A stretch of DNA of 34,507 bases, from the NCBI GenBank assembly GCA_947627195.1, contig CANQVC010000013.1, positions 1-34,507 of the forward strand, given 5' to 3'. The DNA comes from an uncultured Bacilli bacterium (GTDB taxonomy: Bacteria; Bacillota_I; Bacilli_A; ML615J-28; CAG-698). The notes beneath the pieces are model-generated. The model ran no database searches and was not told where the DNA came from. It was given only the letters and a program-made list of their open reading frames with translations. This document shows, piece by piece, positions 16,083 to 24,669 of the stretch (position 1 is its first letter; the number at the start of each line of letters is the position of its first letter). Position numbers and translations under genes: made by a program.

Positions 16083-17153
16083 TTAATTATTCTTTTCTCC
16101 TGCTAATAATCTTTTTTGATCTTCTTGAATTAAAGCATCAATAACAGGATCTAATTTACCTTCCATTATTCTATCTAATTGTTGGATAGTGAATCCAATA
16201 CGATGATCAGTTACACGATTTTGGGGATAATTATATGTTCTAATTTTTTCACTTCTATCGCCATGACCAATTTTCGCAAGTCTTTCTTTTCCTTCAGCTT
16301 CAGCTTTATCAGACATTATTTTATCATATAAACGAGCTTTTAAAACTTTTAAAGCATTAGCTTTATTTTCATGTTGTGATTTTCCATCTTGACATGAAAC
16401 GACAATACCTGTAGGAATATGGGTAACACGTATAGCTGATTTAGTTGTATTTACACATTGTCCACCTGGTCCAGATGCACAAAATGTATCAATACGAACA
16501 TCTTCCATATTTAATTCTACTTCTGTTTCTTCAGCTTCAGGCATTACAAGAACAGTTGCTGTAGATGTTTGAATTCTTCCATTAGATTCAGTTACAGGAA
16601 TACGTTGAACGCGATGAGCACCTGATTCATATTTCATAAAAGAATAAACACCTTCCCCAGAAATCATAAATTCTATTAATGAATATCCACCTAAAGCTGT
16701 TTCTTGAGAATCCATTACTTCAACTTTCCATCCTTTTGCTTCCGCAAATCTACTATACATTCTATATAAATCAGCAGCAAAAATGTTTCCTTCATCGCCA
16801 CCAGCAGCACCACGAATTTCCACGATAACATTTTTATCATCATTTTCATCTTTAGGAAGAAGTAATATTTTTAATTTATCTTCTAATTCTAAATCTTTTC
16901 CTTTAAGTTCTTCTAGTTCTATTTTAGCCATTTCTGCTATTTCAGGATCTTCTTCTTTAGATAATTCTTTTAAATCTTTTAATGATTGAACAGTTTTTTT
17001 ATATTCTCTATATGTTTCCACAGTTTTTTCTAAAGATCGAAGTTCTTTCATTAATGCTGTCATTTTTTTAACATCTGATGCTACTTCTACTGTTTGTAGT
17101 TCATCATTAATTTGATTATAACGTTTCTCGATTAATTCTAATCTATTAAACAC
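16083..17153 (-). CDS. prfA: Peptide chain release factor 1
   Basis: RF1 reads UAA and UAG and triggers release of the finished peptide. The 356-residue product is full length. It carries the RF1-type codon-recognition motif P-V-T in RIPVTESNGR, the catalytic GGQ in SGPGGQCVNTTKSAIRVTH, and the C-terminal YNYPQNRVTDHRI block. An N-terminal coiled-coil domain occupies about residues 1-100. The start is GTG, directly adjacent to the dnaC stop, with GGAGGATAAATAA before it, so it is translationally coupled to the helicase gene. It is the last gene of the operon. Confidence 0.97.
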   Translation of the reverse strand: MFNRLELIEKRYNQINDELQTVEVASDVKKMTALMKELRSLEKTVETYREYKKTVQSLKDLKELSKEEDPEIAEMAKIELEELKGKDLELEDKLKILLLPKDENDDKNVIVEIRGAAGGDEGNIFAADLYRMYSRFAEAKGWKVEVMDSQETALGGYSLIEFMISGEGVYSFMKYESGAHRVQRIPVTESNGRIQTSTATVLVMPEAEETEVELNMEDVRIDTFCASGPGGQCVNTTKSAIRVTHIPTGIVVSCQDGKSQHENKANALKVLKARLYDKIMSDKAEAEGKERLAKIGHGDRSEKIRTYNYPQNRVTDHRIGFTIQQLDRIMEGKLDPVIDALIQEDQKRLLAGEKNN

Positions 17154-18515
17154 TTATTTATCCTCCGAATTTTTTCTATCTTGCGATTTTTCACTAACAA
17201 ATTGACTTTGTGCACCTTTGAAAATCAAATTAACACTTCCTGTCATACCTTGACGATTTTTCGCAACAATTAACTCAGTTTTTGCACTATGAACTGTTTT
17301 AGTAGTATCTTCGCCATCCGTCTTTTTCGCAGTTTCACGATGTAAAAACATAACAATATCAGCATCTTGTTCAATACTACCTGATTCACGTAAATCAGCT
17401 AATACTGGTCTTTTATCTTCTCTTTGTTCAATAGAACGAGATAATTGTGATAAAGCAATGATAGGAACTTTAAATAATCTTGCCATTTCTTTTAATCCAC
17501 GGCTAATACGTCCAACTTCATCAACACGATTTGCTCTATTTTCTCCACTACTTAACAATTGCAAATAATCAATTACAATTAAATCTAATTTATTTTCACG
17601 AGCAAGTTTTTGACATTTAGATCTTATATCTCGTAAATTAGTTGTTGATGATTGATCAATATATAATGAAAATTTATTAATAGTAGTTTGGGCTTGCATT
17701 AACATATTCATTTCTTCATTATCTAATTTACCTGAAACTATTTTATTTAATGCTATTCCTGAAAAAGTACTCAATAATCTCATTATTAATTGGTCACTAC
17801 CCATTTCTAAAGAAAACAATGCGACACTTTTTTCTGTTCGACAAACATTAGCAGCAAAATTTAATGCTAATGTTGATTTACCAATACTAGGACGAGCAGC
17901 TAAAATTATTAATTCACCTGGTTTAAATCCAGCTGTTAGAGTATTTAAATCTTGATATCCAGTATCTAAACCAACTAAATTTCCTTCTTTATTTTTGTTA
18001 GCTTCAATAATATCAATTACTTCTTCAGTTAATAAATCAAGACGTTTCATGTCTTCAATACGCTGACGATTAATAACATCCATTAATTGCTGTTCAGATT
18101 TAACAAGTAATTCAGAAAATTCCATATTACCATCTAAAATATTATCACTTATTTTACGAACAACTTCTAATAAATATCTTTCAAGTTTCTTTTGATGAAT
18201 TATTTCAATATATGCTTCAAGGTTGGCAACATTAGGAACACTATTAATTATTTCATATAAATATTCTATTCCTCCACTAGCTTCAAAGACATTCATTCTC
18301 TTTAATTCATCAATGATTGTTACTTCATCAATTTGTCTTTTTGCTTCATATATATTTTGAATAGCTTGCATGATGTTTTGATTTTTTTGGGAATAAAAAT
18401 CTTTGCTATCAACTTGATTTAATATTTCACCAGTTATTTCTGGTTTAATAAAAATACAACCAAGTAAATAAATTTCAGCTTCTAATGCTTGAGGAATTTT
18501 TTTTTGGTTTTCCAT
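17154..18515 (-). CDS. dnaC: Replicative DNA helicase DnaB type
   Basis: This is the hexameric 5'-3' helicase of the replication fork (called DnaC in Bacillus, DnaB in E. coli). The 453 residues have the N-terminal collar domain with PQALEAEIYLLGCIF and a linker helix. The RecA-like ATPase core has Walker A in AARPSIGKSTLAL (Lys213), the Walker B strand LIVIDYLQLL and DLRESGSIEQDAD with the arginine finger region. It overlaps the stop of the gdpP-rplI frame by one base (TAATG). Bacillus keeps the gdpP-rplI-dnaC order, which supports a common regulation of replication and translation genes. Confidence 0.96.
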   Translation of the reverse strand: MENQKKIPQALEAEIYLLGCIFIKPEITGEILNQVDSKDFYSQKNQNIMQAIQNIYEAKRQIDEVTIIDELKRMNVFEASGGIEYLYEIINSVPNVANLEAYIEIIHQKKLERYLLEVVRKISDNILDGNMEFSELLVKSEQQLMDVINRQRIEDMKRLDLLTEEVIDIIEANKNKEGNLVGLDTGYQDLNTLTAGFKPGELIILAARPSIGKSTLALNFAANVCRTEKSVALFSLEMGSDQLIMRLLSTFSGIALNKIVSGKLDNEEMNMLMQAQTTINKFSLYIDQSSTTNLRDIRSKCQKLARENKLDLIVIDYLQLLSSGENRANRVDEVGRISRGLKEMARLFKVPIIALSQLSRSIEQREDKRPVLADLRESGSIEQDADIVMFLHRETAKKTDGEDTTKTVHSAKTELIVAKNRQGMTGSVNLIFKGAQSQFVSEKSQDRKNSEDK

Positions 18516-20962
18516 TATTTTGCCCCATTTTCAACAACATATAAAGTAATTGTAGCTGTTACTTCTTTATGCAATTGGATTGGTATTTTATATGTGCCAA
18601 GAGCATCAATATTTTTATCATAGATGATTTTCCTTTTATCTAATTCAATACCATTTTGTAATTTAAATTCTTCAACAATTTCTTTTGTACTAACACTACC
18701 AAATAATTTACCAGATGAACCAACTTTTACTTGTACTTTGACACTAGCTGCATCAACTTTTTTCTTTAATTCTTGCATTTCTTTTAAAATACGTTCTTGT
18801 TCAACTTGTTCTTGTACACGACTCATTTCTAATTGTTTGATATTGTCAGGTGTAGCTTCAATTGCTTGACCACTACGTAATAAATAATTAGCATGACCAG
18901 CAGGAATATCAATGACATCATTGACTTTTCCTTTTCCTTTAACATCTTTTGTTAAAATAATTTTCATCGATTTTCCTCCTACATCTTTATGTTCTTTTAA
19001 ACAATTTATTAATTTTTCTTTTGCTTCTTCGAGAGTTATATCACGCAATTGAGTAGCAGCCATATTGAAATGTCCCCCACCACCTAAATATTCCATTAAT
19101 ACTTGAACATTTACTTCATCTAAACTTCTTGCACTAATACCAATAACATTCTTTTCTAACTTACCGATACAAAACGCAGCTTTATATTCATTAATTTTAA
19201 TAAGTGTATCAGATATTTTAGCTAAAAATGCTCTTTCATAAATAGAATCATCACACATAGCAAGGGCATATCCACCTTCTAAAGAAATGACATTATTTAA
19301 GATAGACATACGTTTTGTATAATCTTCAAATTTTTCACGTAAGAATCCTTGGGCTACAGCCATATCTGCACCAAATGATTGTAGTTTTGCTAATACAATA
19401 AATGTACGATATGTTGTGTGATATGTGAAATTATTAGTATCAATAACTATACCAATTAACATCCATGTTGCTTCAATTGAAGTAATTTCAATTTTATTAT
19501 GATTTATATATTCTAACATTTCCATTAATAACTCAACTGCTGATGAAGATGATGGTTGAGTATATAAAAATTCAAAACGATTAATTGCTTCAGCATTTCG
19601 ACGATGATGGTCAATAATAGCAACACGATTAGCTTTTTTTAATACTTTATCATTCATTAACAAATATTGATATTGACAGTCAACTAGAATTAACAATGCA
19701 TTATCATCTATTTCTTTTAAAGCTTTTGTTGATGGAATAAAATAATCTAATAAATTTATATGACTTTGTTTTATTTTACCAAATATTGTTTTGACTGTAT
19801 CATCAATTAAATTTTCATCTAAAATTATTTTAGCATCTACTCCACATGCAACAGCAATTTTTAAAGCGGCAAGAGAAGACCCAAAGGCATCTGCATCCAT
19901 ATCACGATGACTTAAAATAAATACTTTATTAGACTTTTTAATACAATCAATTAATTCTTCTGTTTTAACACGAATGTATACAGGAGTACGTACTTCAAAA
20001 GCTTCACTTTTAGCACCAAAATAATGAATATCATCATTTATTTTTACTATAGCTTGATTACCACCACGATTAAGTGCCATTTCTAATTGCTCTGTGGCAA
20101 TATCTATTAATTGTGTTGCTGATACATCCATACAGGCAATACCAATACTTGCTGTCATTCTAATATTTTCTTTTTCACAATATTCTTTAATAGATACTAA
20201 TATACCAAACTCTTTTTTCATTAATGCTTGTAATGTTTGATAATCCATAACTAATAAATATCTTTCTTCACTATAACCTTTTATACATACATTGTTATCT
20301 TCTGCCCAATCAGATAATATACCAATCAAATTAGACATTTGTAATGATTTTTCTTGGGCATCTAATGTTGATGTAGCTAAATCTAAGTTATCCAAATTCA
20401 AAACACCTAAAGCTAATGTTCTATCACGATATCTTGTTTGAATATTTGTTTCTTCAGTTATATCAGTTAAATATATAACGTGGTCACGTAACATATGACG
20501 ACATAAATATACTTTACCATATAATGTAACAACAAATGTATCTTGTCTTTTTTCAACAAGTTGGGCAAATTCTTCATTTAAATTAACAAATGATCTTTCA
20601 ACAAGTGAACTCATAAAAATGTTTTTTGCATAATTATTAGCCCATTCAATAACAAAATCATCATCAAAAATAATAATACCAATAGGCATTTCATTAAAAG
20701 ATGTTTCTCCAGCATTTTTAACTCGATATGAAATATTATTCCATAAGTCCATTTTCTTTTCAAGATATATCATTTTTTTAACACTTTTAAATGCTGATTG
20801 AAGAAGTATTTCTAAACTAATTGTGAAACCAAAAATAAATACACATATATAACGTACTACTGATGGTATTACATCTTCATTTAAAAAGCCATATATAGAA
20901 ACTGCTAAAGATGCAACAATTAAAATAATAATTAAAAATTGATATCGTTTTAAAGTTTTCAT
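18515..20962 (-). CDS. GdpP c-di-AMP phosphodiesterase fused in frame to ribosomal protein L9
   Basis: The 815-codon frame joins two proteins. Residues 1-660 are GdpP: two membrane helices (8-27, 34-54), a degenerate PAS-like domain (about 90-170), a degenerate GGDEF domain (about 180-305), and the DHH/DHHA1 phosphodiesterase with HRDMDAD (352-358), Asp428, DHH at 451-453 and a GGGGHF motif. This splits c-di-AMP to pApA. Residues 666-815 are a complete 150-residue L9, with the rRNA-binding N-domain, long helix and C-domain. No stop separates them, but the L9 ATG (18967) keeps a perfect internal AGGAGG seven bases upstream, so L9 can also be made alone. Bacillus has gdpP and rplI as adjacent separate genes. 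A one-base insertion or sequence error near the junction could explain the fusion. Confidence 0.9.
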   Translation of the reverse strand: MKTLKRYQFLIIILIVASLAVSIYGFLNEDVIPSVVRYICVFIFGFTISLEILLQSAFKSVKKMIYLEKKMDLWNNISYRVKNAGETSFNEMPIGIIIFDDDFVIEWANNYAKNIFMSSLVERSFVNLNEEFAQLVEKRQDTFVVTLYGKVYLCRHMLRDHVIYLTDITEETNIQTRYRDRTLALGVLNLDNLDLATSTLDAQEKSLQMSNLIGILSDWAEDNNVCIKGYSEERYLLVMDYQTLQALMKKEFGILVSIKEYCEKENIRMTASIGIACMDVSATQLIDIATEQLEMALNRGGNQAIVKINDDIHYFGAKSEAFEVRTPVYIRVKTEELIDCIKKSNKVFILSHRDMDADAFGSSLAALKIAVACGVDAKIILDENLIDDTVKTIFGKIKQSHINLLDYFIPSTKALKEIDDNALLILVDCQYQYLLMNDKVLKKANRVAIIDHHRRNAEAINRFEFLYTQPSSSSAVELLMEMLEYINHNKIEITSIEATWMLIGIVIDTNNFTYHTTYRTFIVLAKLQSFGADMAVAQGFLREKFEDYTKRMSILNNVISLEGGYALAMCDDSIYERAFLAKISDTLIKINEYKAAFCIGKLEKNVIGISARSLDEVNVQVLMEYLGGGGHFNMAATQLRDITLEEAKEKLINCLKEHKDVGGKSMKIILTKDVKGKGKVNDVIDIPAGHANYLLRSGQAIEATPDNIKQLEMSRVQEQVEQERILKEMQELKKKVDAASVKVQVKVGSSGKLFGSVSTKEIVEEFKLQNGIELDKRKIIYDKNIDALGTYKIPIQLHKEVTATITLYVVENGAK
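18968..18980 (-). promoter_or_regulatory. rplI: Internal ribosome binding site for L9 (rplI)
   Basis: Within the fused frame, TAGGAGGAAAATCG precedes the ATG ending at 18967, giving a full AGGAGG with 7-nt spacing. The encoded L9 would run 18515-18967 (150 residues). The TAG here is out of frame by one base relative to gdpP. Confidence 0.8.
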
Positions 20963-20995
20963 TTTTTTTCACCAAACTTTTTTATTATATATAGT

Positions 20996-21024
20996 ATTCT
21001 ACCACAGTTTTGCTTATTTGTAAA
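20996..21024 (-). promoter_or_regulatory. Promoter of the gdpP-rplI/dnaC/prfA operon
   Basis: TTTACA (21024-21019), 17 bases, TAGAAT (21001-20996) with a TGG extension: both hexamers match sigma A at five of six positions. The gdpP ATG follows about 27 bases after the expected start, with GGTG eight bases upstream of it. Confidence 0.7.
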
Positions 21025-21037
21025 ATAATTTCAAAAG

Positions 21038-21073
21038 AAAAAACTTAATACCATGAATAATTGGTCATTAAGT
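21038..21073 (-). terminator. Terminator of tspO
   Basis: ACTTAATACCA (21043-21053) pairs with TGGT-C-ATTAAGT (21062-21073) with one bulged base, followed on the minus strand by TTTTTTCTTTT. Confidence 0.75.
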
Positions 21074-21085
21074 TTCATATTTTCC

Positions 21086-21571
21086 CTAATTTATGAAAAA
21101 GATAAATCCTGCTAATATAGTAGCAAAGATAGCCCAAATTAAGTATGGTATTTCTAAATACCAATATTTGATTTTCATTTCTTTACTTTTAATAATAATT
21201 AATAATAAAGACAATAAAACAAATGTACAAATTAATAAACTACCAAATAATAAATGGAATTTAAAAAATATTGGCATATAAAGAATATTAAAAATAAAAT
21301 TAATTATTAATAATATTTCTAAATTCTTTTTATCATTTGTTGAAAAGGAATTAACTTTGAATATATTAAAATAAACATATGTAATATATAAAGATTGAAT
21401 TACATAAAGAATAGTCCAAACAATGCCAAATATTATTGGTTTAGGAGCAAATGATGGTAATGATATTTCTTTATAAAAAGAAACATCTTTACGAAATAAA
21501 AAGCTAGGGAAAATGAATAAAAATAAAACAATGATAAAGAAAATAATTTTCTTCCATAAAACATTTTTCAT
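21086..21571 (-). CDS. tspO: TspO/MBR family membrane protein
   Basis: TspO proteins are five-helix membrane proteins that bind porphyrins and other tetrapyrroles and act in stress and tetrapyrrole handling. The 161-residue product has five hydrophobic segments and the family block before helix 2, here SFYKEISLPSFAPKP followed by FGIVWTILY, corresponding to WY-x2-LxKPxFxPP and the VW-x2-LY motif. The usual second proline pair and one aromatic are varied. I start at the ATG ending at 21571, preceded by AAGGAG at longish (11-nt) spacing; the frame also opens at a TTG (21622) with no ribosome binding site. It is the last of three membrane protein genes. Confidence 0.85.
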   Translation of the reverse strand: MKNVLWKKIIFFIIVLFLFIFPSFLFRKDVSFYKEISLPSFAPKPIIFGIVWTILYVIQSLYITYVYFNIFKVNSFSTNDKKNLEILLIINFIFNILYMPIFFKFHLLFGSLLICTFVLLSLLLIIIKSKEMKIKYWYLEIPYLIWAIFATILAGFIFFIN

Positions 21572-21631
21572 TATAGTAATACTCCTTTTTATTTTAGAAA
21601 GTCTACTATAATATATGTACAAGTTAATTTT

Positions 21632-22495
21632 TTATTCTTCTTTAGATTGATTTATTTTTGATTCTATATTTTCTATATTATCTTTATTATCATTTTTTTC
21701 TATTAATATTTCATCAGTTGAATTATCGACTTTTAAATTATTTTCATGAATAATTTTTAATGAAGTATGAGTAAATCCTTTTTTCTCATGTTTCAATTGG
21801 AAATATCCAATAACAGCAATAATTGTTGCACCAAAGGTATCTAAAAATAAATCTTTCATAGTATCTGTTAATGCATCGTGTCCTTGTAATGGAATATCTT
21901 CACCACCAACTAATGTTCCTGAAGTTGATTCCATAAATTGTTGCATATTAGAACCAAATATTCCATCAATTGAATATTCAATTAATTCCCACAATACTCC
22001 TAATGTAACAGCAAAACATACAACAGCAATTGAAATAAATATTGGATTTAATTTAATATGAGTTTTTTCAATATTATTAATTGTATTAATGAGAATAAAT
22101 CCTAATACCCCCAATAATACTCCTGAAAAGCCATGTAGTAAAGAATCCCACCAAGGAATTCTTCCATAGAAATCCATGATTTCTCCTAATATTTGTGCTG
22201 ATGCACAAAATACAATATAAATAGTTAACATTAATTTTGGTATTTCAATTTTTAATGTTTTACGGACAAATATTGGAAATAATAAATATACAATCATCAT
22301 GAAACTTTCTAGTGCATTGAAAGCTAATCTACTTTTAATACTACTACTATCTGTGAAAAAAAATAATATAACACTTGAAATAATTATTAAATTTGAATAG
22401 ATTAAGCAAACAAAACCAAATAAAGAAAATCCTTTAGATTCTAAATATTTAGAAAATTTGCTTTTCTTTTTTATTTTTTTACTTTCTGTTTCCAT
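21632..22495 (-). CDS. Multi-pass membrane protein, YjdF/DUF2238-like
   Basis: The 287-residue product has about seven hydrophobic segments, then a charged, Asn/Ile/Lys-rich cytoplasmic tail (about 235-287). The motif WWDSLLHGFSGVLLG and the following VTLGVLWELIEYSIDGIFG resemble the YjdF/DUF2238 family, where conserved D-x2-HF/HGF-SG and WE-x2-E residues lie in membrane helices. The exact family is not certain and no activity is known. The ATG has GAGGAGTAAT upstream. It lies between a DUF1295 gene and tspO in the same direction, so a joint role at the membrane is possible. Confidence 0.7.
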   Translation of the reverse strand: METESKKIKKKSKFSKYLESKGFSLFGFVCLIYSNLIIISSVILFFFTDSSSIKSRLAFNALESFMMIVYLLFPIFVRKTLKIEIPKLMLTIYIVFCASAQILGEIMDFYGRIPWWDSLLHGFSGVLLGVLGFILINTINNIEKTHIKLNPIFISIAVVCFAVTLGVLWELIEYSIDGIFGSNMQQFMESTSGTLVGGEDIPLQGHDALTDTMKDLFLDTFGATIIAVIGYFQLKHEKKGFTHTSLKIIHENNLKVDNSTDEILIEKNDNKDNIENIESKINQSKEE

Positions 22496-22614
22496 TAAAT
22501 TATTACTCCTCTTTATATTTTATGATTCTTTTTAAAAAAAGAAACTACTAATGAAAAATAATAAATTATTTTAGAATATTATAACAAAAAATAAAAAAAT
22601 TGTCAAAAAATAAG

Positions 22615-23487
22615 CTATTCATTTGTTTGTTTTTTATAAATTGGTAATAACATTCTAGTATTTATTTTATAAAGATTAAATCCTTCTTTTCTTGATTGAT
22701 GTTTATCAGACATTGGAATACTAATAAATAAAAATAATAATGTGTTAAGTAATGCACCAAACATCATCCACCAAAATGTTGGTTTTAAACATATTACAAA
22801 TAAACTAATTCCCCACCAAAATGTTATTTCTCCTAAATAATTAGGATGTCTTGAATATTTCCATACCCCTTTACGAATAAATGATGTTGTTTTATTTTTC
22901 TTAAATTTATGCATTGTACAATCAGCAAGTCCTTCTAAAAATATAGCTAATAAACATACAATAAAAAATATAATACATCCAATATTTATATTAGTTAATT
23001 TATCAAATGTCATAATAACAGGAAACATACATGAATAAACAATAAGAGTTGGAACTAAATGTATTCCTAAAAAATTAATCAAAATATAATATTTACCTGT
23101 TTTTTCATGTAACATTGTGTAACGCCAATCTTGATATTTTTCTTGTAATCCATGACATGTATATGCCCAATTTAATGTTAATCTAATACCCCATATAAAT
23201 ATAGCACATATTAATAAAATATTAGCTATACTAAAATTCCTTTTTATAATCATTAAAGCTACAATAATTATAATAGGTTGAATACTCCAATATGGATCAT
23301 ATATTGAAGCATTTTTAAATATTAAACTAAAAATAAAAACAATTATTGTTGCAACTATATCAGCAATTAAAATAGAACTCCATAAAGGAAGTGGTAAAAA
23401 ATATATACACAATGATGCAAATAAAATAGCAATTATATAAATAATTGAAATAATTAAATAACGATATGTATCTTTTTTATATTTCAT
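22615..23487 (-). CDS. DUF1295 / steroid 5-alpha-reductase-like membrane protein
   Basis: The 290-residue product has about seven membrane segments and the C-terminal block SRHPNYLGEITFWWGIS, hallmark of DUF1295 and of the steroid 5-alpha reductase/isoprenylcysteine methyltransferase superfamily. Members modify or reduce lipid or isoprenoid substrates using NADPH or SAM; the substrate here is unknown. I start at the ATG ending at 23487, which has GGAGGTAATT directly upstream; the ATG at 23499 is itself part of that Shine-Dalgarno. A sigma A promoter (23515-23543) precedes it. It heads the series DUF1295-YjdF-like-tspO. Confidence 0.82.
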   Translation of the reverse strand: MKYKKDTYRYLIISIIYIIAILFASLCIYFLPLPLWSSILIADIVATIIVFIFSLIFKNASIYDPYWSIQPIIIIVALMIIKRNFSIANILLICAIFIWGIRLTLNWAYTCHGLQEKYQDWRYTMLHEKTGKYYILINFLGIHLVPTLIVYSCMFPVIMTFDKLTNINIGCIIFFIVCLLAIFLEGLADCTMHKFKKNKTTSFIRKGVWKYSRHPNYLGEITFWWGISLFVICLKPTFWWMMFGALLNTLLFLFISIPMSDKHQSRKEGFNLYKINTRMLLPIYKKQTNE

Positions 23488-23514
23488 AATTACCTCCATA
23501 TTAAAGATAATTTA

Positions 23515-23543
23515 ATTATAACAAAAAGAATGAAGGTTGTAAA
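23515..23543 (-). promoter_or_regulatory. Promoter of the DUF1295 gene
   Basis: TTTACA (23543-23538), 17 bases, then a perfect TATAAT (23520-23515). It lies just after the rpsR terminator and 28 bases before the ATG. Confidence 0.75.
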
Positions 23544-23556
23544 GTATCATAAAGAA

Positions 23557-23585
23557 ATAAAAGAGCCCTAGTTATCTAGAACTCT
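23557..23585 (-). terminator. Terminator of rpsF-ssb-rpsR
   Basis: In minus-strand RNA AGAGTTCTAG pairs fully with CTAGGGCTCT using two G-U pairs around an ATAA loop, then TTTTATTTC follows. On the plus strand the same positions would be A-C mismatches, so the hairpin is specific for the minus strand. Confidence 0.8.
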
Positions 23586-23598
23586 TATCATTTATTTA

Positions 23599-23823
23599 CT
23601 ATTCTTTTACAAATGGTAATAATGCCATATGACGTGCACGTTTTATAGCAATTGCTAATTCTCTTTGATAAATTGCTTTTGTTCCTGTAACACGTCTAGG
23701 TAAAATTTTTCCACGATCAGAAATATATCTTTCTAACAATTTTTGATCTGTGAAATCAATTTTTTCTATTTTATGATCTGTAAAATAACAGCTTTTTTTC
23801 TTTTTTGGACGAAAGCCTGGCAT
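23599..23823 (-). CDS. rpsR: 30S ribosomal protein S18
   Basis: S18 binds S6 on the platform of the small ribosomal subunit. The 74-residue product has a basic start ([11 protein letters not shown]), then [19 protein letters not shown] and [19 protein letters not shown], all typical. Only one of the zinc-type cysteines common in S18 remains (Cys in KKSCYF; the partner reads Thr). It is 17 bases after ssb and ends the rpsF-ssb-rpsR operon, the conserved bacterial order. Confidence 0.97.
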   Translation of the reverse strand: MPGFRPKKKKSCYFTDHKIEKIDFTDQKLLERYISDRGKILPRRVTGTKAIYQRELAIAIKRARHMALLPFVKE

Positions 23824-23840
23824 TTTAAAACCCTCCTATA

Positions 23841-24299
23841 TTAAAATGGTAAATCATCATCTGAGATATCATTATTAGTAACAAGATCTGCAAATGGATT
23901 TTCTTGAGGAATGTTTTGATTTTTTTCCTCTCTTACTGGTGGAATTTCTAGTTGACTTAAATCATCATATCCTGTATCACGACGTCGAGGTTCTATGAAA
24001 TGAATTTGATCACAAACTACATCTGTTAATGTTCTAGTAACTCCATTATTATCAGTTATTTTTCGAGTTTGTAAATTTCCTTCAATAGCTATTTGTGCTC
24101 CTTTACGAATGTACTTTGCTAGATTTTCAGCTTGATTTCGCCAAGCAACACAATTAATAAAGTCAACTTCTCTTTCACCATTGCGACTTTGATAATTACG
24201 ATTTACAGCAAGTGCAAAAGAAACAACACTTACATCGCCATTAACTTTTTTTAATTCTGGATCTTTTGTTAATCTTCCGATAAGAATAACTTTATTCAT
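23841..24299 (-). CDS. ssb: Single-stranded DNA-binding protein
   Basis: SSB coats single-stranded DNA in replication, repair and competence. The 152 residues form an N-terminal OB fold (MNKVILIGRLTKDPEL to about residue 105, with FINCVAWRNQAENLAKYI) and a flexible tail ending in DDDLPF, the protein-docking tip. I start at the ATG ending at 24299, seven bases after AGGAG; the ATG two codons earlier overlaps the site. It lies between rpsF and rpsR as in most Bacillota, where this copy is the essential housekeeping SSB. Confidence 0.97.
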   Translation of the reverse strand: MNKVILIGRLTKDPELKKVNGDVSVVSFALAVNRNYQSRNGEREVDFINCVAWRNQAENLAKYIRKGAQIAIEGNLQTRKITDNNGVTRTLTDVVCDQIHFIEPRRRDTGYDDLSQLEIPPVREEKNQNIPQENPFADLVTNNDISDDDLPF

Positions 24300-24315
24300 G
24301 ATCATTCTCCTCTAA

Positions 24316-24597
24316 TTAGTCTTTAACTAAAATATGTCTTATTACGCCTTCTTTGATGTTGCAAATACGATCATATTCAGCTACAGCATCATTTCCAGCA
24401 TTTACAAAAAATTTAACATAATAACCTTTTTTGAAATCTTGAATTTCATATGCTAAATCTTTAATTCCCCATTCCTCAACTGAAAGAATTTCTCCACCAC
24501 GATCTGTGAAAATTTTATTTAAATCTTCTATAGTAGATTTAATTTGTTCTTCAGTAAAGTCAGGACGAAGAATGTACATACCTAAATACTTTTTCAT
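24316..24597 (-). CDS. rpsF: 30S ribosomal protein S6
   Basis: S6 forms a heterodimer with S18 on the small subunit. The 93-residue product has the ferredoxin-like fold sequence KYLGMYILRPDFTEE, VEEWGIKDLAYEIQDFKKG-Y and NIKEGVIRHILVKD at the end. The ATG has a very strong AAGGAGGTG site. A promoter and a 66-base leader with two hairpins precede it, and S6-S18 is known to repress its own operon by binding such leaders in many bacteria. It is first in rpsF-ssb-rpsR. Confidence 0.97.
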   Translation of the reverse strand: MKKYLGMYILRPDFTEEQIKSTIEDLNKIFTDRGGEILSVEEWGIKDLAYEIQDFKKGYYVKFFVNAGNDAVAEYDRICNIKEGVIRHILVKD

Positions 24598-24663
24598 CTT
24601 GACACCTCCTTCTGGTCTAATGGCTTTCTAATGAAAGCAAGGATGAATTGTATCAATTCATAC
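24598..24663 (-). promoter_or_regulatory. Structured 5' leader of rpsF, candidate S6:S18 control element
   Basis: The leader holds ATGAATTG-ATA-CAATTCAT (24661-24643), an 8-bp stem at the very start of the transcript, then GCTTTC-ATTA-GAAAGC (24638-24623), a 6-bp stem close to the Shine-Dalgarno. The position fits a ribosomal protein autoregulatory element. The CCG bulge I expect of the described S6:S18 motif was not seen, so the class is open. Confidence 0.4.
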
Positions 24664-24669
24664 TTTAGT

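Noticed and set aside
16083-17153. GPGGQCVNTTKSA as an altered GGQ loop in release factor 1
   Set aside because: The GGQ itself is intact and the surrounding variation is within what RF1 proteins show.
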